Positions 54,294 through 63,983 of a stretch of 64,000 nt of DNA are shown piece after piece. The notes below the pieces were generated by a model. The model saw only the letters and a program-made list of their open reading frames with translations. It did not search any database and was not told where the DNA came from. The position numbers were made by a program, and so were the translations under genes. Numbering within the stretch: position 1 is the first letter of the stretch; the number at the start of each line of letters is the position of its first letter. The DNA comes from UBA917 sp964435085 (GTDB taxonomy: Bacteria > Patescibacteriota > Patescibacteriia > Patescibacteriales > Patescibacteriaceae), in assembly GCA_964435085.1 (NCBI GenBank), contig CAYSXQ010000001.1:1-64000 (forward strand), written 5' to 3'.

Positions 54294-55748
54294 TTATTTG
54301 TTTAGCCCTGGCACCATCTTTCTTAGTCTCTCCAGACTAAACTTCCTAGTCTGTGCCTTGATCTTGTCTTTGGCGCGTTTGGTTGCCACGAACTTGAGCC
54401 AGTCGGCGTTGGGGCGACGGCGGCTTTGGTCGAGGATGATTTCGACGGTGTCGCCGTTGGCTAGCTTTTGGTCGAGCTTGGACATTTTGTTATTGACCAT
54501 GGCGGCAGTGCATTTATTGCCGATATCGGTGTGGACGGCGTAGGCAAAGTCGACGGGGGTGGCGTCGGCTGGTAGGTCGTAGACGTCGCCCTTGGGAGTG
54601 AAGACAAAGATGCGGTTTTGGAAGATATTGATCTTGGCTTGGCTGATGAATTCGCCCGTGTCTTTGATGTCGCGTTGTAAATCCAGGATTTCCTTGACCC
54701 ATCTGAGAGGCTTTTGGTTTTTTTCTTTGTAGGAGAAATGAGCGCTGACGCCATAGAGGGCTTCATCGTGCATTTCTTTGGTGCGGATTTGGAATTCGGT
54801 GGATTTGCCATTAACGCCAAAGACGGTGGTGTGGAGGCTGCGGTAGCCGTTGGGCTTGGGGACGGCAATATAGTCTTTGAAGCGGTTGTAGTTAGGCGTC
54901 CACAGGGAATGAATAATACCCAGTACTTTGTAGCAGTCGGAAATATTATTAACGATGACACGAAGAGCAAAGACGTCGTGAATATCGTCGAATTTACGAT
55001 TTTTGTCGCTCATTTTCTTCCAGATGCTGTAGAGATGTTTGAAGCGACCTTCGATGTTGTGTTCGATGCCGACTTTGTTTAATTCGGCAGCGAGGATGAG
55101 TTTGAGCTTTTGAATATATTGGTTTAATTCGACTTTGCGCTCGATTTCGTAGCGATATTCAACGGCTTTGTATTCTTCGGGATAGAGATATTTGAAGCAG
55201 AGGTCTTCCATCTGCCATTTGAGGCTCCAGACGCCAAGTAGTCCGGCGATGGGGGCGTAAATTTCTAGGGTTTCGCGGGCGGTTTTGATCTTGCTTTTGG
55301 TTTCGACGGCGTCGAGAGTGCGGAGGTTGTGTAGGCGATCGGCGAATTTGATGAGGACGACGCGTAGGTCTTCGGCCATGGCGAGGAACATTTTGCGGAG
55401 ACTTTCGCGGTAGCGCTCTACGCCGCGATATTTGACCTTACTGAGCTTGGTGACGCCATTAACCAGCATGGCGACTTCAGCGCCAAAGGTGGCTTCGACT
55501 TCTTCGATGGTAGTGCTGGTATCTTCGGGGACATCGTGGAGGAGGCCGGCGATGACGGTTGGTAAATCGGCCTTGATTTGAATGAGTATGTAGGCGGTAT
55601 GCATCGGATGAATGATGTATGGTTCGCCGGTTTTGCGCTTCTGATCACCGTGGGCGCGCTTGGCAAATTCGTAAGCCTGAACAATTAGTTTGGTGTCAAC
55701 TTGCGGATGGTTTTCTTGCATTTTGGCGACGATCTGTTCAATAGTCAT
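54294..55748 (-). CDS. rel: (p)ppGpp synthetase/hydrolase, RelA/SpoT family
   Basis: 484 aa from ATG 55748. The HD hydrolase domain has GEPYIIHPMHTAYIL, GLLHDVPEDT and FADRLHNLRTL. The synthetase has DKNRKFDDIHDVFALRVIV, CYKVLGIIHSLW, FKDYIAVPKPNGYRSLHTTV and the Glu of TEFQIRT. The TGS domain (IFVFTPKGDVYDLPADATPVDFAYAVHTDIG) follows. The C-terminal zinc-finger and ACT parts of full-length Rel are missing, so it is about 250 aa shorter. It controls the stringent-response alarmone in both directions. The longer frame upstream of 55748 runs through the divergent promoter. Confidence 0.95.
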   Translation of the reverse strand: MTIEQIVAKMQENHPQVDTKLIVQAYEFAKRAHGDQKRKTGEPYIIHPMHTAYILIQIKADLPTVIAGLLHDVPEDTSTTIEEVEATFGAEVAMLVNGVTKLSKVKYRGVERYRESLRKMFLAMAEDLRVVLIKFADRLHNLRTLDAVETKSKIKTARETLEIYAPIAGLLGVWSLKWQMEDLCFKYLYPEEYKAVEYRYEIERKVELNQYIQKLKLILAAELNKVGIEHNIEGRFKHLYSIWKKMSDKNRKFDDIHDVFALRVIVNNISDCYKVLGIIHSLWTPNYNRFKDYIAVPKPNGYRSLHTTVFGVNGKSTEFQIRTKEMHDEALYGVSAHFSYKEKNQKPLRWVKEILDLQRDIKDTGEFISQAKINIFQNRIFVFTPKGDVYDLPADATPVDFAYAVHTDIGNKCTAAMVNNKMSKLDQKLANGDTVEIILDQSRRRPNADWLKFVATKRAKDKIKAQTRKFSLERLRKMVPGLNK

Positions 55749-55753
55749 ATGCT

Positions 55754-55781
55754 TTGCCAGTGAAGTTTTGTGTGATATAAT
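55754..55781 (+). promoter_or_regulatory. Promoter of the T4SS-pilin-like gene pair
   Basis: TTGCCA (55754-55759), 16-bp spacer ending TGA, TATAAT (55776-55781). AGGAG at 55796-55800 follows but is now separated from the ATG by a repeat. Confidence 0.55.
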
Positions 55782-55822
55782 AGTTAATATATTATAGGAG
55801 TAAGAGTGGCAATAGTCAAAAA

Positions 55823-55863
55823 ACATACCCCGCCCTGACGGGCACCCCTCTCAAGAGGGGAAT
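55823..55863 (+). repeat. Solo copy of the DUF559 inverted repeat
   Basis: 41 bp, identical to 52209-52248 except for one inserted base (CCCTGACGGGC against CCCTACGGGC). It lies between the AGGAG site and the ATG at 55876. Confidence 0.85.
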
Positions 55864-55875
55864 ATTTATTTGGGC

Positions 55876-58476
55876 ATGAAAGCGAAAAAATATTTAGGAT
55901 TTTTGGTGATTTTAATAACTAGCATAGTGATGGCTGGCTCTTTTCTATATGCTCGACCGGTAGCAGCACAGGAAAAGCTTGGTGTTTGGGGCGATCCTTT
56001 GTCCGGAGAAATGATTGGCTTTGAAGCCTTTAAGGTGATCGGTCTTGGTAATCGTGATCCGCGTTTGATCATCGCTTCGATTGTCCAGATTGGTCTTGGT
56101 TTCTTGGGAACTTTGGCGGTGTTACTTATTCTCTATGGTGGTTGGTTGTGGATGACAGCTGCTGGTGATGAGAGCAAGATTGATCGAGCTCGCGACTTAA
56201 TTAAGAATGCGGTGATTGGATTGTTGATAATTTTATCGTCGTTTGCGATTGCTACTTTTGTTTTGAGAGCTTTGATTGCCTCGACTGGCGCCTTCAATGC
56301 TAATTATAGTGCTAGTTCAGGTGTTAATGATGGTGGTTCCTTGTCAGCTTTGGGTGCTGGTGTGATTGGGTCGGTGTATCCAGCGCCAAATCAAAAAGAA
56401 GTGCCAAGAAATACTAGTATTATTATATCTTTTAAGGAGGCGATGGACGCGACGACAATTTGTGACAAGGTGGTGGCTGGCAAGTGTAGTGCTGAAGCTA
56501 AGATTTTGCCAGAGAGTATTAAAATTTTCCCAACGAAAGATGTGGGAGCGGTAGTGACAGAAGTGGCGGTAGCCTCTAATGATAACAAGACTTTTGTGTT
56601 GTCGCCTAAGGCTTATTTGGGAACTGCGACAGAGAAGAATTGGTATACGGTTGGGCTGACAACAGCGATTGTTAAGGCTAATAAATCTAAGGCTTTTTCG
56701 ATTAGCGGTTTTGCTTGGCAGTTTGAAGTGTCTAATATTTTGGATTTGACGCCACCGAAGGTGGTAAGTGGTGGAATTTTCCCAGCGATTGATGATGAAC
56801 AGGATCAGCCTGGTCAGTTGTTGGCTGCTCGAGCTGCTCAGGCTAGTCTTTTGCTTAATGGATCTTTTAAAACAGCTCGTCCTTGGCGAGTGAGTTATAA
56901 TAAGGTTAATCCTGGCAGTCCGGATTTAGCTATTATTAATCCCAAGTCTAACAGTTGTGATGGTCAAATTGAAATAGCGATTAATTATACTAAGCCACTA
57001 TCTGCTAGCATTGCCTACCGCAATTTACCAGGACTAGTGGATAGTCCAGAGACAGCGATTATTAATCGTCGCATAAAGACGGCTTGTGGTTTTGAATTAG
57101 GTCTAGTTAATGAGTCTGATAATTTTGAAACTGGTCAGGCTTGGACAATTGATCTTAGCACTGAGCAAGTGGCTGATAGTTTGATTGTGGGAGCTAATGT
57201 GTACAGCTTTGTAGATAAATTGACGGCTGCTAGGCAGATTGTGGTGGGTGCTAGTAAGGAAGCAACGGCGGCTAATATTGTGGCGGCGCTGGCTAACAGT
57301 ACTGATGTCAGTGCTAGCTTGGACTTGGCTAACAAAGCTAAGATTAATTTACAGGCTAAGCAAGCGGGTAAGATTGGTAATAATTTGGATTTGCTGACAA
57401 CGGCGGTTGCTGATGCTATGACAATAGTGCCTTTTGGAGCAGGGCTTGATCAAGTGGTGAATGTTAAAGTCTTAGGTAAGGCTGATAAGCCAAGAAATGC
57501 CATTATTCAAATTAATTTTGATGAGGCGATTAATCCACTGACAGTATCTGGTCGCAGTGAGGTACTGGCTAAAAGTATAGCGGTGCTAGCTGGCGAGACG
57601 GCAGTGCCGGGAGAGTTTAGAATTTCTAATCAGTATAAAACGGTGGAATTTGTGCCTGATGCGGAGTGTGGTATGAATGCTTGTGGTGAAAAGATTTATT
57701 GTTTGCCAGGAGCTAGTCAATTGCGGGTCGAACTCTATGCTGCGAGTCTGGCTACGGTTTGCGCTAGTAATGATGATTGTGTGGCCAAGTCTCCTTTTGC
57801 TACTTGCGAGCAGTCTGTTTGTTATGATTCTGAGGCTGGTGCCTTTTATCCAACTGGTCAATTAGGGACTGGTATTGTAGATAGTGCTAGTAATTCTCTC
57901 GACGGTAATCGTGATGCTAAGGCGATTGGCCCAAGAGAAATTTATAGTGAGAATACTAGTAGCGGTTTGGGTGATAGTTTTGCTTGGTCTTTTTGGACGA
58001 GTGATGTGCTGGATGTGACAGCGCCAAATATCATTAGTATCTTGCCTAATTATAATCAGGCTGATGTTAATGTGTCTGAGCCAGTGGAGATTAAATTTAG
58101 TAAATTGATGATGGCTGATAGCGTGAGAACTGGTACGGTAATGATTAGTAAGGGTGAGAAAAAGATTGAGCATGCTTTGATTAATTTGCGTAGTTTGGCA
58201 AAGTCGCCACTAGGCTATTGGTTAGAGAGTGCTAATGAGAATGCTGCGGCTGAGGCTAATGGAGAGCTTAATAGTACTAAGGTTAATATTTTTCATAGTC
58301 AATTGGTGGCTTTGAATAAATATCGAACGCAGGTTGGTTCAGGGCTTAAGGATAGTTATCAAAATTGTTATAAACCTTGTGCTGGGCCTAGCTGTGGCGC
58401 TGACAGTAGTTCGCCGTCTTGTTGTAATGGTCAGGCGGTTGATTTGAGTCCGGCTTTGATGTGTCCGGATAAATAG
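55876..58476 (+). CDS. Surface protein: T4SS-pilin-like N-terminus fused to Ig-like (Big_5) repeats
   Basis: 866 aa from ATG 55876. The signal peptide is followed by GVWGDPLSGEMIGFEAF and two hydrophobic helices, the second after GDESKIDRARDLIKNAVIG. That is the VirB2/TrbC-like layout known in CPR as T4SS_pilin. Three Ig-like domains of Big_5/SbsA type follow: NQKEVPRNTSIIISFKEAMD (about 165-290), RNAIIQINFDEAINPL (about 540) and NVSEPVEIKFSKLMM (about 725). The last 40 residues are Cys-rich (CYKPCAGPSCG...SCCNG). Fusion of a pilin-like membrane base to a long stalk suggests an anchored surface fibre, not a secretion channel. Its paralogue follows at once. Confidence 0.78.
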   Translation: MKAKKYLGFLVILITSIVMAGSFLYARPVAAQEKLGVWGDPLSGEMIGFEAFKVIGLGNRDPRLIIASIVQIGLGFLGTLAVLLILYGGWLWMTAAGDESKIDRARDLIKNAVIGLLIILSSFAIATFVLRALIASTGAFNANYSASSGVNDGGSLSALGAGVIGSVYPAPNQKEVPRNTSIIISFKEAMDATTICDKVVAGKCSAEAKILPESIKIFPTKDVGAVVTEVAVASNDNKTFVLSPKAYLGTATEKNWYTVGLTTAIVKANKSKAFSISGFAWQFEVSNILDLTPPKVVSGGIFPAIDDEQDQPGQLLAARAAQASLLLNGSFKTARPWRVSYNKVNPGSPDLAIINPKSNSCDGQIEIAINYTKPLSASIAYRNLPGLVDSPETAIINRRIKTACGFELGLVNESDNFETGQAWTIDLSTEQVADSLIVGANVYSFVDKLTAARQIVVGASKEATAANIVAALANSTDVSASLDLANKAKINLQAKQAGKIGNNLDLLTTAVADAMTIVPFGAGLDQVVNVKVLGKADKPRNAIIQINFDEAINPLTVSGRSEVLAKSIAVLAGETAVPGEFRISNQYKTVEFVPDAECGMNACGEKIYCLPGASQLRVELYAASLATVCASNDDCVAKSPFATCEQSVCYDSEAGAFYPTGQLGTGIVDSASNSLDGNRDAKAIGPREIYSENTSSGLGDSFAWSFWTSDVLDVTAPNIISILPNYNQADVNVSEPVEIKFSKLMMADSVRTGTVMISKGEKKIEHALINLRSLAKSPLGYWLESANENAAAEANGELNSTKVNIFHSQLVALNKYRTQVGSGLKDSYQNCYKPCAGPSCGADSSSPSCCNGQAVDLSPALMCPDK

Positions 58477-58503
58477 GGCTTTAACATGGCTTGTGAAAGA
58501 AAT

Positions 58504-61500
58504 ATGAAAAATCTAAACATAAAAAAATTACTGGTCATTGCTTGCTTGAGCTTGAGTTTAGTTTTTTCTGCTCGTAGTGTAAATGCTCAAGTTGATGTCT
58601 GGGGCGATCCTTTGAGCGGTAAGACGGTGGGACTTGAGGCATTTACGGCTTTAGGATTAGGTAATCGTAATCCGCAGACAATTATTGCTGCGATTGTGCA
58701 GATAGTACTTGGGTTTTTGGGGGTGCTTGCTGTCTGTCTTTTGCTTTATGGTGGATTTTTGTGGATGACGGCTGGAGGTGATGAGAGCAAGATTGATCGA
58801 GCTCGCGACTTAATTAAGAATGCTGTAATTGGTCTAGTGATAATTCTCTCAGCTTTTGCGATTGTGACTTTTGTCCTGCGAGCCTTAGTGCGAGCCTCGG
58901 GAGCGAGTGATAATCCTAATCAAAATGGCAAGCAATTATCCACAACTTGTTCACCGGAAGGAGCAAGTCTAGCTTGCGATTGTGGTGGGACTAAGGTTTG
59001 TAGTGGCGGCGTGTGGTCAGCTTGTATGGGTTCGGATTGTTCGGATGCTAATAAAGGCCGACGTTTTTGTGATGCTAATCCTTTGACTAGACCAAGCTGT
59101 GAAGCTAAAGATGCAATGTGCGGTGATAATCAGTTTTGTGATAATAAGGATTGTCGCTGTAGTGAAAAGGCTGGCTATGGCGAGTCTTGTGATGGTGATA
59201 GTAGCTTGGCTAGCTGTCAGGCTGATAATAATCGTTGTGGTGCTGGGCTTACTTGTGATGTGTCTAAGAGCTGTACTTGTATCGGCGCACCAATTATTCA
59301 GGCGCTGAGTCCACTTGGTGGTTTTTGTCAGGGTGATGTTAATAAGGCTTGCTCTAGTGATAGTGATTGTTCAGGTCTTGTTCCTAATAAGTGTGATCAA
59401 CAGACGGCTAATGGTGCGGTAGGCAATCTATTGACTATCAATGGCTTATATTTCTTGCCTTATAATGCGGCCGTGAGTAAGGTTTATTTTTATGATGGAA
59501 GTGATGTAAAGCTAGAGGCTCCGCTTGCTTCGACCATCAATAGTAACTGTAAACAAAATGAGGCTTGGACTGATAAGCAGATTGTGGTGGTCGTACCGGT
59601 TGGTGCTAAGGCTGGGGCGATTAAAATTGTAGCGGCTAGTGGTACGGATCAGACTGATAATGATACTGGCTATAAGGGGCAGGTGATTATTAATAATTTA
59701 GTTCGCCCAGGGCTTTGTCGAGTAGATCCAGTAGCTGGTAAATTTGATGCTAGTGTTAATTATTATGGAGCGCGCCTAGGTGCAAGTGATGCTTACTTTG
59801 GAGCAATGGCAGCTAGCGTCAAGGCCGATGGCCAGCCTTTTAGTCAGGATGATACTGGTTTTGCAGCGGTGCCAAATATTCAAGTGGCTTTGACGACAAC
59901 TTTTGTGCGTAAATTAAGTACTGGCCTTGCTAGTAATTTACTGCAATTTAAAAAAGAAGCTGATGATGAGGCGGCGCCCGTGATTATTGGCTTTGAACCG
60001 AGTAGGGCTAGTGCTGGTGCTTATGTAACAATTCGTGGTCGCGGTTTTGGTCGCGGTCGAGAGTTTGCAAGTAGTGTTTATTTTGGTGATAAAGAAGCTA
60101 GCTTTGATTTCCCGCCGGAATGTTCTGCTAGTGTCTGGACGAGTAGTCAGATTGTAGTCAAGGTGCCTGAGGGTCTTGATGATAAAGCTGCTTATGATAT
60201 TAAGCTCAAAGTTGGTGATCGAGAAGCTACTGCAAGTGAGAAATTTGTTTACGATAAGTCGCTATTACTAGCGCCAAGTTTGTGTCGAATTGATCCGGTT
60301 TTTGCTCAGCCTAATGATGCGATTAGTTTGTGGGGAGAATATTTTGAAAATAGAAATAAATTTAGTAAGGTACGATTTTATTATAATCAAGATCAGTCTA
60401 ATACGGATCTCTCTGTCTGGCAGCCGGGTAACAGCAAGAAGGCTGACTTTATTAAGACTATAATTCCGAGTGCAGCTCTGACTGGTCCGGTTTATGCAAT
60501 TAAAAATCAAGTAGAATTAGTCGGTAATGGTCTTAATCTCAGTATTGGTCAGTGTGTCAAAGATGAGGAGTGTGGTGCGAGTCAGGTCTGTTGTGCGGCA
60601 GGTACAGCAGCGGCTGGTAAGTGCAAGGCATCAATCGATGAATGTTATGGTAGCTCTGACACTTGTGTCTTTGAATGGGATTTTGCGACGGGTACGAATA
60701 ATGGTTGTCCGAGTTCGGCACCAAATCTTTGTGATGATAGTCGTTGCTGTGCCAGTAAATGTCAGGATAATGGTGATGGTAAGACTGTTTGTGCTGATGG
60801 GGTAAATAATCGTTTGGCTTGTGCTGGCTTTGCTAATGCCTTGTGTCTTGATAGTGTGCTGTGTCCAAATTCGCCAGGCAACTGTAGCTTGAGATTGGGT
60901 GTAGAGACTAAGGGCATGACTTGTGACTGTAATTTGATGGGTTTTGCAGGGACGGTTTATGATGCGGCCACTAATCGTTGTGTTAATGAAGCGGCGAAGT
61001 GTAGTCCAGCGAAGATGCTGCCAGATATTAAAGGTGTGGAAGTGCCAGCTTATTGTGCTAATTATTTGACTTATGGTCCGCGCTGGCATTTGAAATCTAA
61101 TCAGACTTGCCCTGAGGGCTTTACTAAGTTGATTGGTAAGCCAGGTATTTGTGTGAACACTGCAGTGGGGGCCGAATCGTGTGAATTGTGTGCAGGTAAT
61201 TTGACCTGTGGTGCTAATGGAGTTTGCAGTAGTCCAAGTCAGATTTGTCCTAATAACTTTGAGTGTAGTGGTGCAGTTAATGGCGTAGGTGGGACTTGCT
61301 CGCGACCAGAGGGGACTTGTGAGTGTTGTTGTGATAAGCGTAAGAATGATCCGGTGACAGCAGCTAATCCTGCTTGTTGTTCAGAACTGACTTGTGGCAA
61401 TACTTGCGGTGCCGGAACTGGTGCCGGTGGTGAAGACTATGGTTCTTGCTCGGGCTGCGCTAATGTTGGCTCGACACAGGCCGAACATGACAACGCCTGC

Positions 61501-63810
61501 AACTGTGCTAGTAGTACTGGTAAATTCTGCGACATGACTAATTCAGAAGTGACTGGTGGTATTTGTCGTGACTGTGGGGCGATCGGTGATAGTGTGGAGT
61601 GTTCTAAGCATGACGCTTGTTGTGTTGATCAAAAGAATGGTCGGGCTTGCGCGGCTGTTGTTGGCGGTAATCGCTTGGTAGGTGAGGGTGCTGAGAGTAA
61701 TTTAAATTTCTGTGCCTATTTTGGCTGCGCTGATAATTGTACTGCTAGTCTCTTGGGTGATTATCCTAGTGCGACATTGTGCACAGAGAATTGTAGCGAT
61801 GCGCCTGATTTGGAAAAGATTCCTTGTGACAGAGACGCTCAGACTGCAACTTGTGAGAAGGATAATAATTTTTGTCAGATCAAGCTCAATGACTCAGAAG
61901 CAGTTTGTAATGATAAGTGTCTGTGTGAAGGTTCTGGTGATATTGATAAGAATAGACCAAATATTGAAGACTACGGCCCAGTTGATGATCAGGTTTGTCG
62001 TAATCCATTGATCTGGGTTAATTTTGATCGATCGATGATGGATGGTTCTTTTGCTAATAATGTCTTGTTAATTGGTGATTATGGTTCTGCTCCTTGTCCA
62101 GCTGGAACTTCTTTGCTTGCTTGGAATAATCAAAAGCCGCTGTCCAATGCTTGGTATGCTAAAGTTTTGAGAATACTAGGCGAAGCCTTAAGTAAGGTGA
62201 TGCCAAAGGTGGTTGATGAGGCGTCTGCAGCTTCTGAGGAAAGTAATTATTGCTTAGTGCAGTCTAGAGTTAAGTCGCTTGAGTTGGAGACTCAAGGTGG
62301 CAAGAAGTCTAGATTGGTATTGGAGCCAAAATCGGTTTTGTCGCCGGAAACTAAATATTATGTAGTAATTCGTGGTGACGAAGTGCTTGATGCCAAAAAT
62401 GGTGTAAAAGATGTATTGGGTAATGGATTCATTGGTCAAAATCTTAGTGTGCCTTTGGTCACTGAATTTAATGGCTTAAGTTATGCTAATGCGCAGATTT
62501 GGCAGTTTAGCACAGCTCGTGATATCTGTTCGATTGATAGGGTAGAGATTGACCCTAAGCAAGTTTTATTTGCGGCGCCTAATGCAGTGGAAAGCTTGGT
62601 GGCAGAGGCTAAATCTAGTAGTGGTCAGTCTTTGGTTAGTACAGCTATTTATAGCTTCTCTTGGTTGCCTTGGTTAGTAGAAAATCCTGATTTAGCTAAA
62701 ATAGAATTTAATAGAATGACTGATGGTATTGGTTGGGAGCCGGTGGCGAAGGTGATTGCTGGATCAAAGACCGATGGTCAGACGGTGGCGCGAGCAAGTC
62801 TGAAAATTGATTATGATGGACTATCGGCTGTGTCGACAGCTGGTGAGAAGAAGGTGGCTAACGCTAGATTGATTTTCTTCTACTGTAATAATCCTTGGCC
62901 GCCGATTGCTGATGTTGAGTCTTGGCCTTTGGGCTGGTGGGATGATACGGCTAATAATGCGGCTGCACGCTGTGATGTTGGTGATGGTAATTGCCTGTCT
63001 AATGATTTTCAGATTTATTATTGTCGTGATCAGGCAAGGTCTGGTACGCTTGATGATTTGCCGGCACTCGCCATTGATCCAGTGGTGCGAGCTAATTACT
63101 TCTTTGGTAGCGGTAATGAAGCGACTGAAGTGCTCAAAGATATTTATTTTTTCCGTGAATTAAACCCAGTTACGCCGACTAAGCTAGAGATTGGTAATGA
63201 TAAGACTAGTCAGTTGGGTGGTGCGGTGAGAGTGAAGATTGTAGTTAGTGATGAGGCGAAGCGTTATCGGATTTATTATGGTCAAACGGCCGGTAAATAT
63301 AGTGATTTTGTGATGGTTGATAGAGATCAAGCTCAGGATGAATTGGTGACTAGAATTGGTAATTTAGCTAATGGTAAAAAATATTATTTTACAGCTACGG
63401 CGGTTAGTAATCTAAATATCGAATCGCCGCTAATGCCGGAGCAAGAGTTCTTGGTGGCTGATGAGTCAGCGCCAATTTGGCGTGATGACAAAGCTGGGCA
63501 AGTGCCACTTGTTGGTCTGATGAAAGTTGATGTGAGGGACGCGACTAATAAGAAAATTATTATGAATTGGACTAAGGAAAAGTTGGATGTGACTGGTTAT
63601 AATTTGGGCTTTGGTCCTAATATGAATTCTGCTGTCAAAGTACAACTAGGTAATATTGATAATTATGTGATTAGCGGTCTTAATAATCTTGATACCCAGG
63701 ATTATTACGTGCGCTTACAGGCCTTTGACAAGGCTGGTAATAAGGGTGAGGAGACGGTTTATTTGTGTGAGAAGAGTTGTGCTAGTGTGTGTGATTGTCA
63801 GAAGCTTTAA
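58504..63810 (+). CDS. Giant Cys-rich surface protein with T4SS-pilin-like N-terminus, IPT/TIG, Big_5 and Fn3 domains
   Basis: 1768 aa from ATG 58504 (an ATG at 58486 is in frame). The N-terminal 140 residues repeat the base of the previous protein (DVWGDPLSGKTVGLEAF, then GDESKIDRARDLIKNAVIG). Next come Cys-rich knots (about 145-265), three IPT/TIG-like domains (about 265-680: PIIQALSPLGGFC, IIGFEPSRASAGAYVTIRGR, LCRIDPVFAQPNDAISLWGE), a long disulfide-rich region (about 685-1155), a Big_5-like domain (VCRNPLIWVNFDRSMMDGSF, about 1165), and Fn3-like domains near the end (RYRIYYGQTAGKYSDF). It ends in a Cys cluster (CEKSCASVCDCQKL). Likely a very long surface adhesin held by its N-terminus. 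Confidence 0.78.
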   Translation: MKNLNIKKLLVIACLSLSLVFSARSVNAQVDVWGDPLSGKTVGLEAFTALGLGNRNPQTIIAAIVQIVLGFLGVLAVCLLLYGGFLWMTAGGDESKIDRARDLIKNAVIGLVIILSAFAIVTFVLRALVRASGASDNPNQNGKQLSTTCSPEGASLACDCGGTKVCSGGVWSACMGSDCSDANKGRRFCDANPLTRPSCEAKDAMCGDNQFCDNKDCRCSEKAGYGESCDGDSSLASCQADNNRCGAGLTCDVSKSCTCIGAPIIQALSPLGGFCQGDVNKACSSDSDCSGLVPNKCDQQTANGAVGNLLTINGLYFLPYNAAVSKVYFYDGSDVKLEAPLASTINSNCKQNEAWTDKQIVVVVPVGAKAGAIKIVAASGTDQTDNDTGYKGQVIINNLVRPGLCRVDPVAGKFDASVNYYGARLGASDAYFGAMAASVKADGQPFSQDDTGFAAVPNIQVALTTTFVRKLSTGLASNLLQFKKEADDEAAPVIIGFEPSRASAGAYVTIRGRGFGRGREFASSVYFGDKEASFDFPPECSASVWTSSQIVVKVPEGLDDKAAYDIKLKVGDREATASEKFVYDKSLLLAPSLCRIDPVFAQPNDAISLWGEYFENRNKFSKVRFYYNQDQSNTDLSVWQPGNSKKADFIKTIIPSAALTGPVYAIKNQVELVGNGLNLSIGQCVKDEECGASQVCCAAGTAAAGKCKASIDECYGSSDTCVFEWDFATGTNNGCPSSAPNLCDDSRCCASKCQDNGDGKTVCADGVNNRLACAGFANALCLDSVLCPNSPGNCSLRLGVETKGMTCDCNLMGFAGTVYDAATNRCVNEAAKCSPAKMLPDIKGVEVPAYCANYLTYGPRWHLKSNQTCPEGFTKLIGKPGICVNTAVGAESCELCAGNLTCGANGVCSSPSQICPNNFECSGAVNGVGGTCSRPEGTCECCCDKRKNDPVTAANPACCSELTCGNTCGAGTGAGGEDYGSCSGCANVGSTQAEHDNACNCASSTGKFCDMTNSEVTGGICRDCGAIGDSVECSKHDACCVDQKNGRACAAVVGGNRLVGEGAESNLNFCAYFGCADNCTASLLGDYPSATLCTENCSDAPDLEKIPCDRDAQTATCEKDNNFCQIKLNDSEAVCNDKCLCEGSGDIDKNRPNIEDYGPVDDQVCRNPLIWVNFDRSMMDGSFANNVLLIGDYGSAPCPAGTSLLAWNNQKPLSNAWYAKVLRILGEALSKVMPKVVDEASAASEESNYCLVQSRVKSLELETQGGKKSRLVLEPKSVLSPETKYYVVIRGDEVLDAKNGVKDVLGNGFIGQNLSVPLVTEFNGLSYANAQIWQFSTARDICSIDRVEIDPKQVLFAAPNAVESLVAEAKSSSGQSLVSTAIYSFSWLPWLVENPDLAKIEFNRMTDGIGWEPVAKVIAGSKTDGQTVARASLKIDYDGLSAVSTAGEKKVANARLIFFYCNNPWPPIADVESWPLGWWDDTANNAAARCDVGDGNCLSNDFQIYYCRDQARSGTLDDLPALAIDPVVRANYFFGSGNEATEVLKDIYFFRELNPVTPTKLEIGNDKTSQLGGAVRVKIVVSDEAKRYRIYYGQTAGKYSDFVMVDRDQAQDELVTRIGNLANGKKYYFTATAVSNLNIESPLMPEQEFLVADESAPIWRDDKAGQVPLVGLMKVDVRDATNKKIIMNWTKEKLDVTGYNLGFGPNMNSAVKVQLGNIDNYVISGLNNLDTQDYYVRLQAFDKAGNKGEETVYLCEKSCASVCDCQKL

Positions 63811-63815
63811 ACGAA

Positions 63816-63954
63816 GTTAAAAGTTAGAAAGTTAGAAAGTTTTGTGCATATATGAATTTAGAAAAATAAAAAGGTCTCAGATTTGAGACCTTTTTATTTT
63901 TATATCAGTTGAATTAGCGAAACTTTCTAACTTTCTACTTTATAGCTTTTTAAC
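63816..63954. repeat. Inverted repeat, GAAAGTTA type (type C), around a terminator
   Basis: The left arm starts GTTAAAAGTTAGAAAGTTAG and the right arm ends CTTTATAGCTTTTTAAC, complementary over about 30 nt with few differences. A terminator sits inside the loop. Confidence 0.75.
63866..63900 (+). terminator. Terminator of the giant surface-protein pair
   Basis: AATAAAAAGGTCTCA (to 63879) pairs with TGAGACCTTTTTATT (63884-63898). Confidence 0.88.
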
Positions 63955-63974
63955 TAGCAAAGCTTATTATTATT

Positions 63975-63983
63975 TGTTATAAT
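63975..63983 (+). promoter_or_regulatory. Extended -10 promoter of a gene beyond the window
   Basis: TGTTATAAT; the start codon is not reached before the window ends. Confidence 0.5.
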
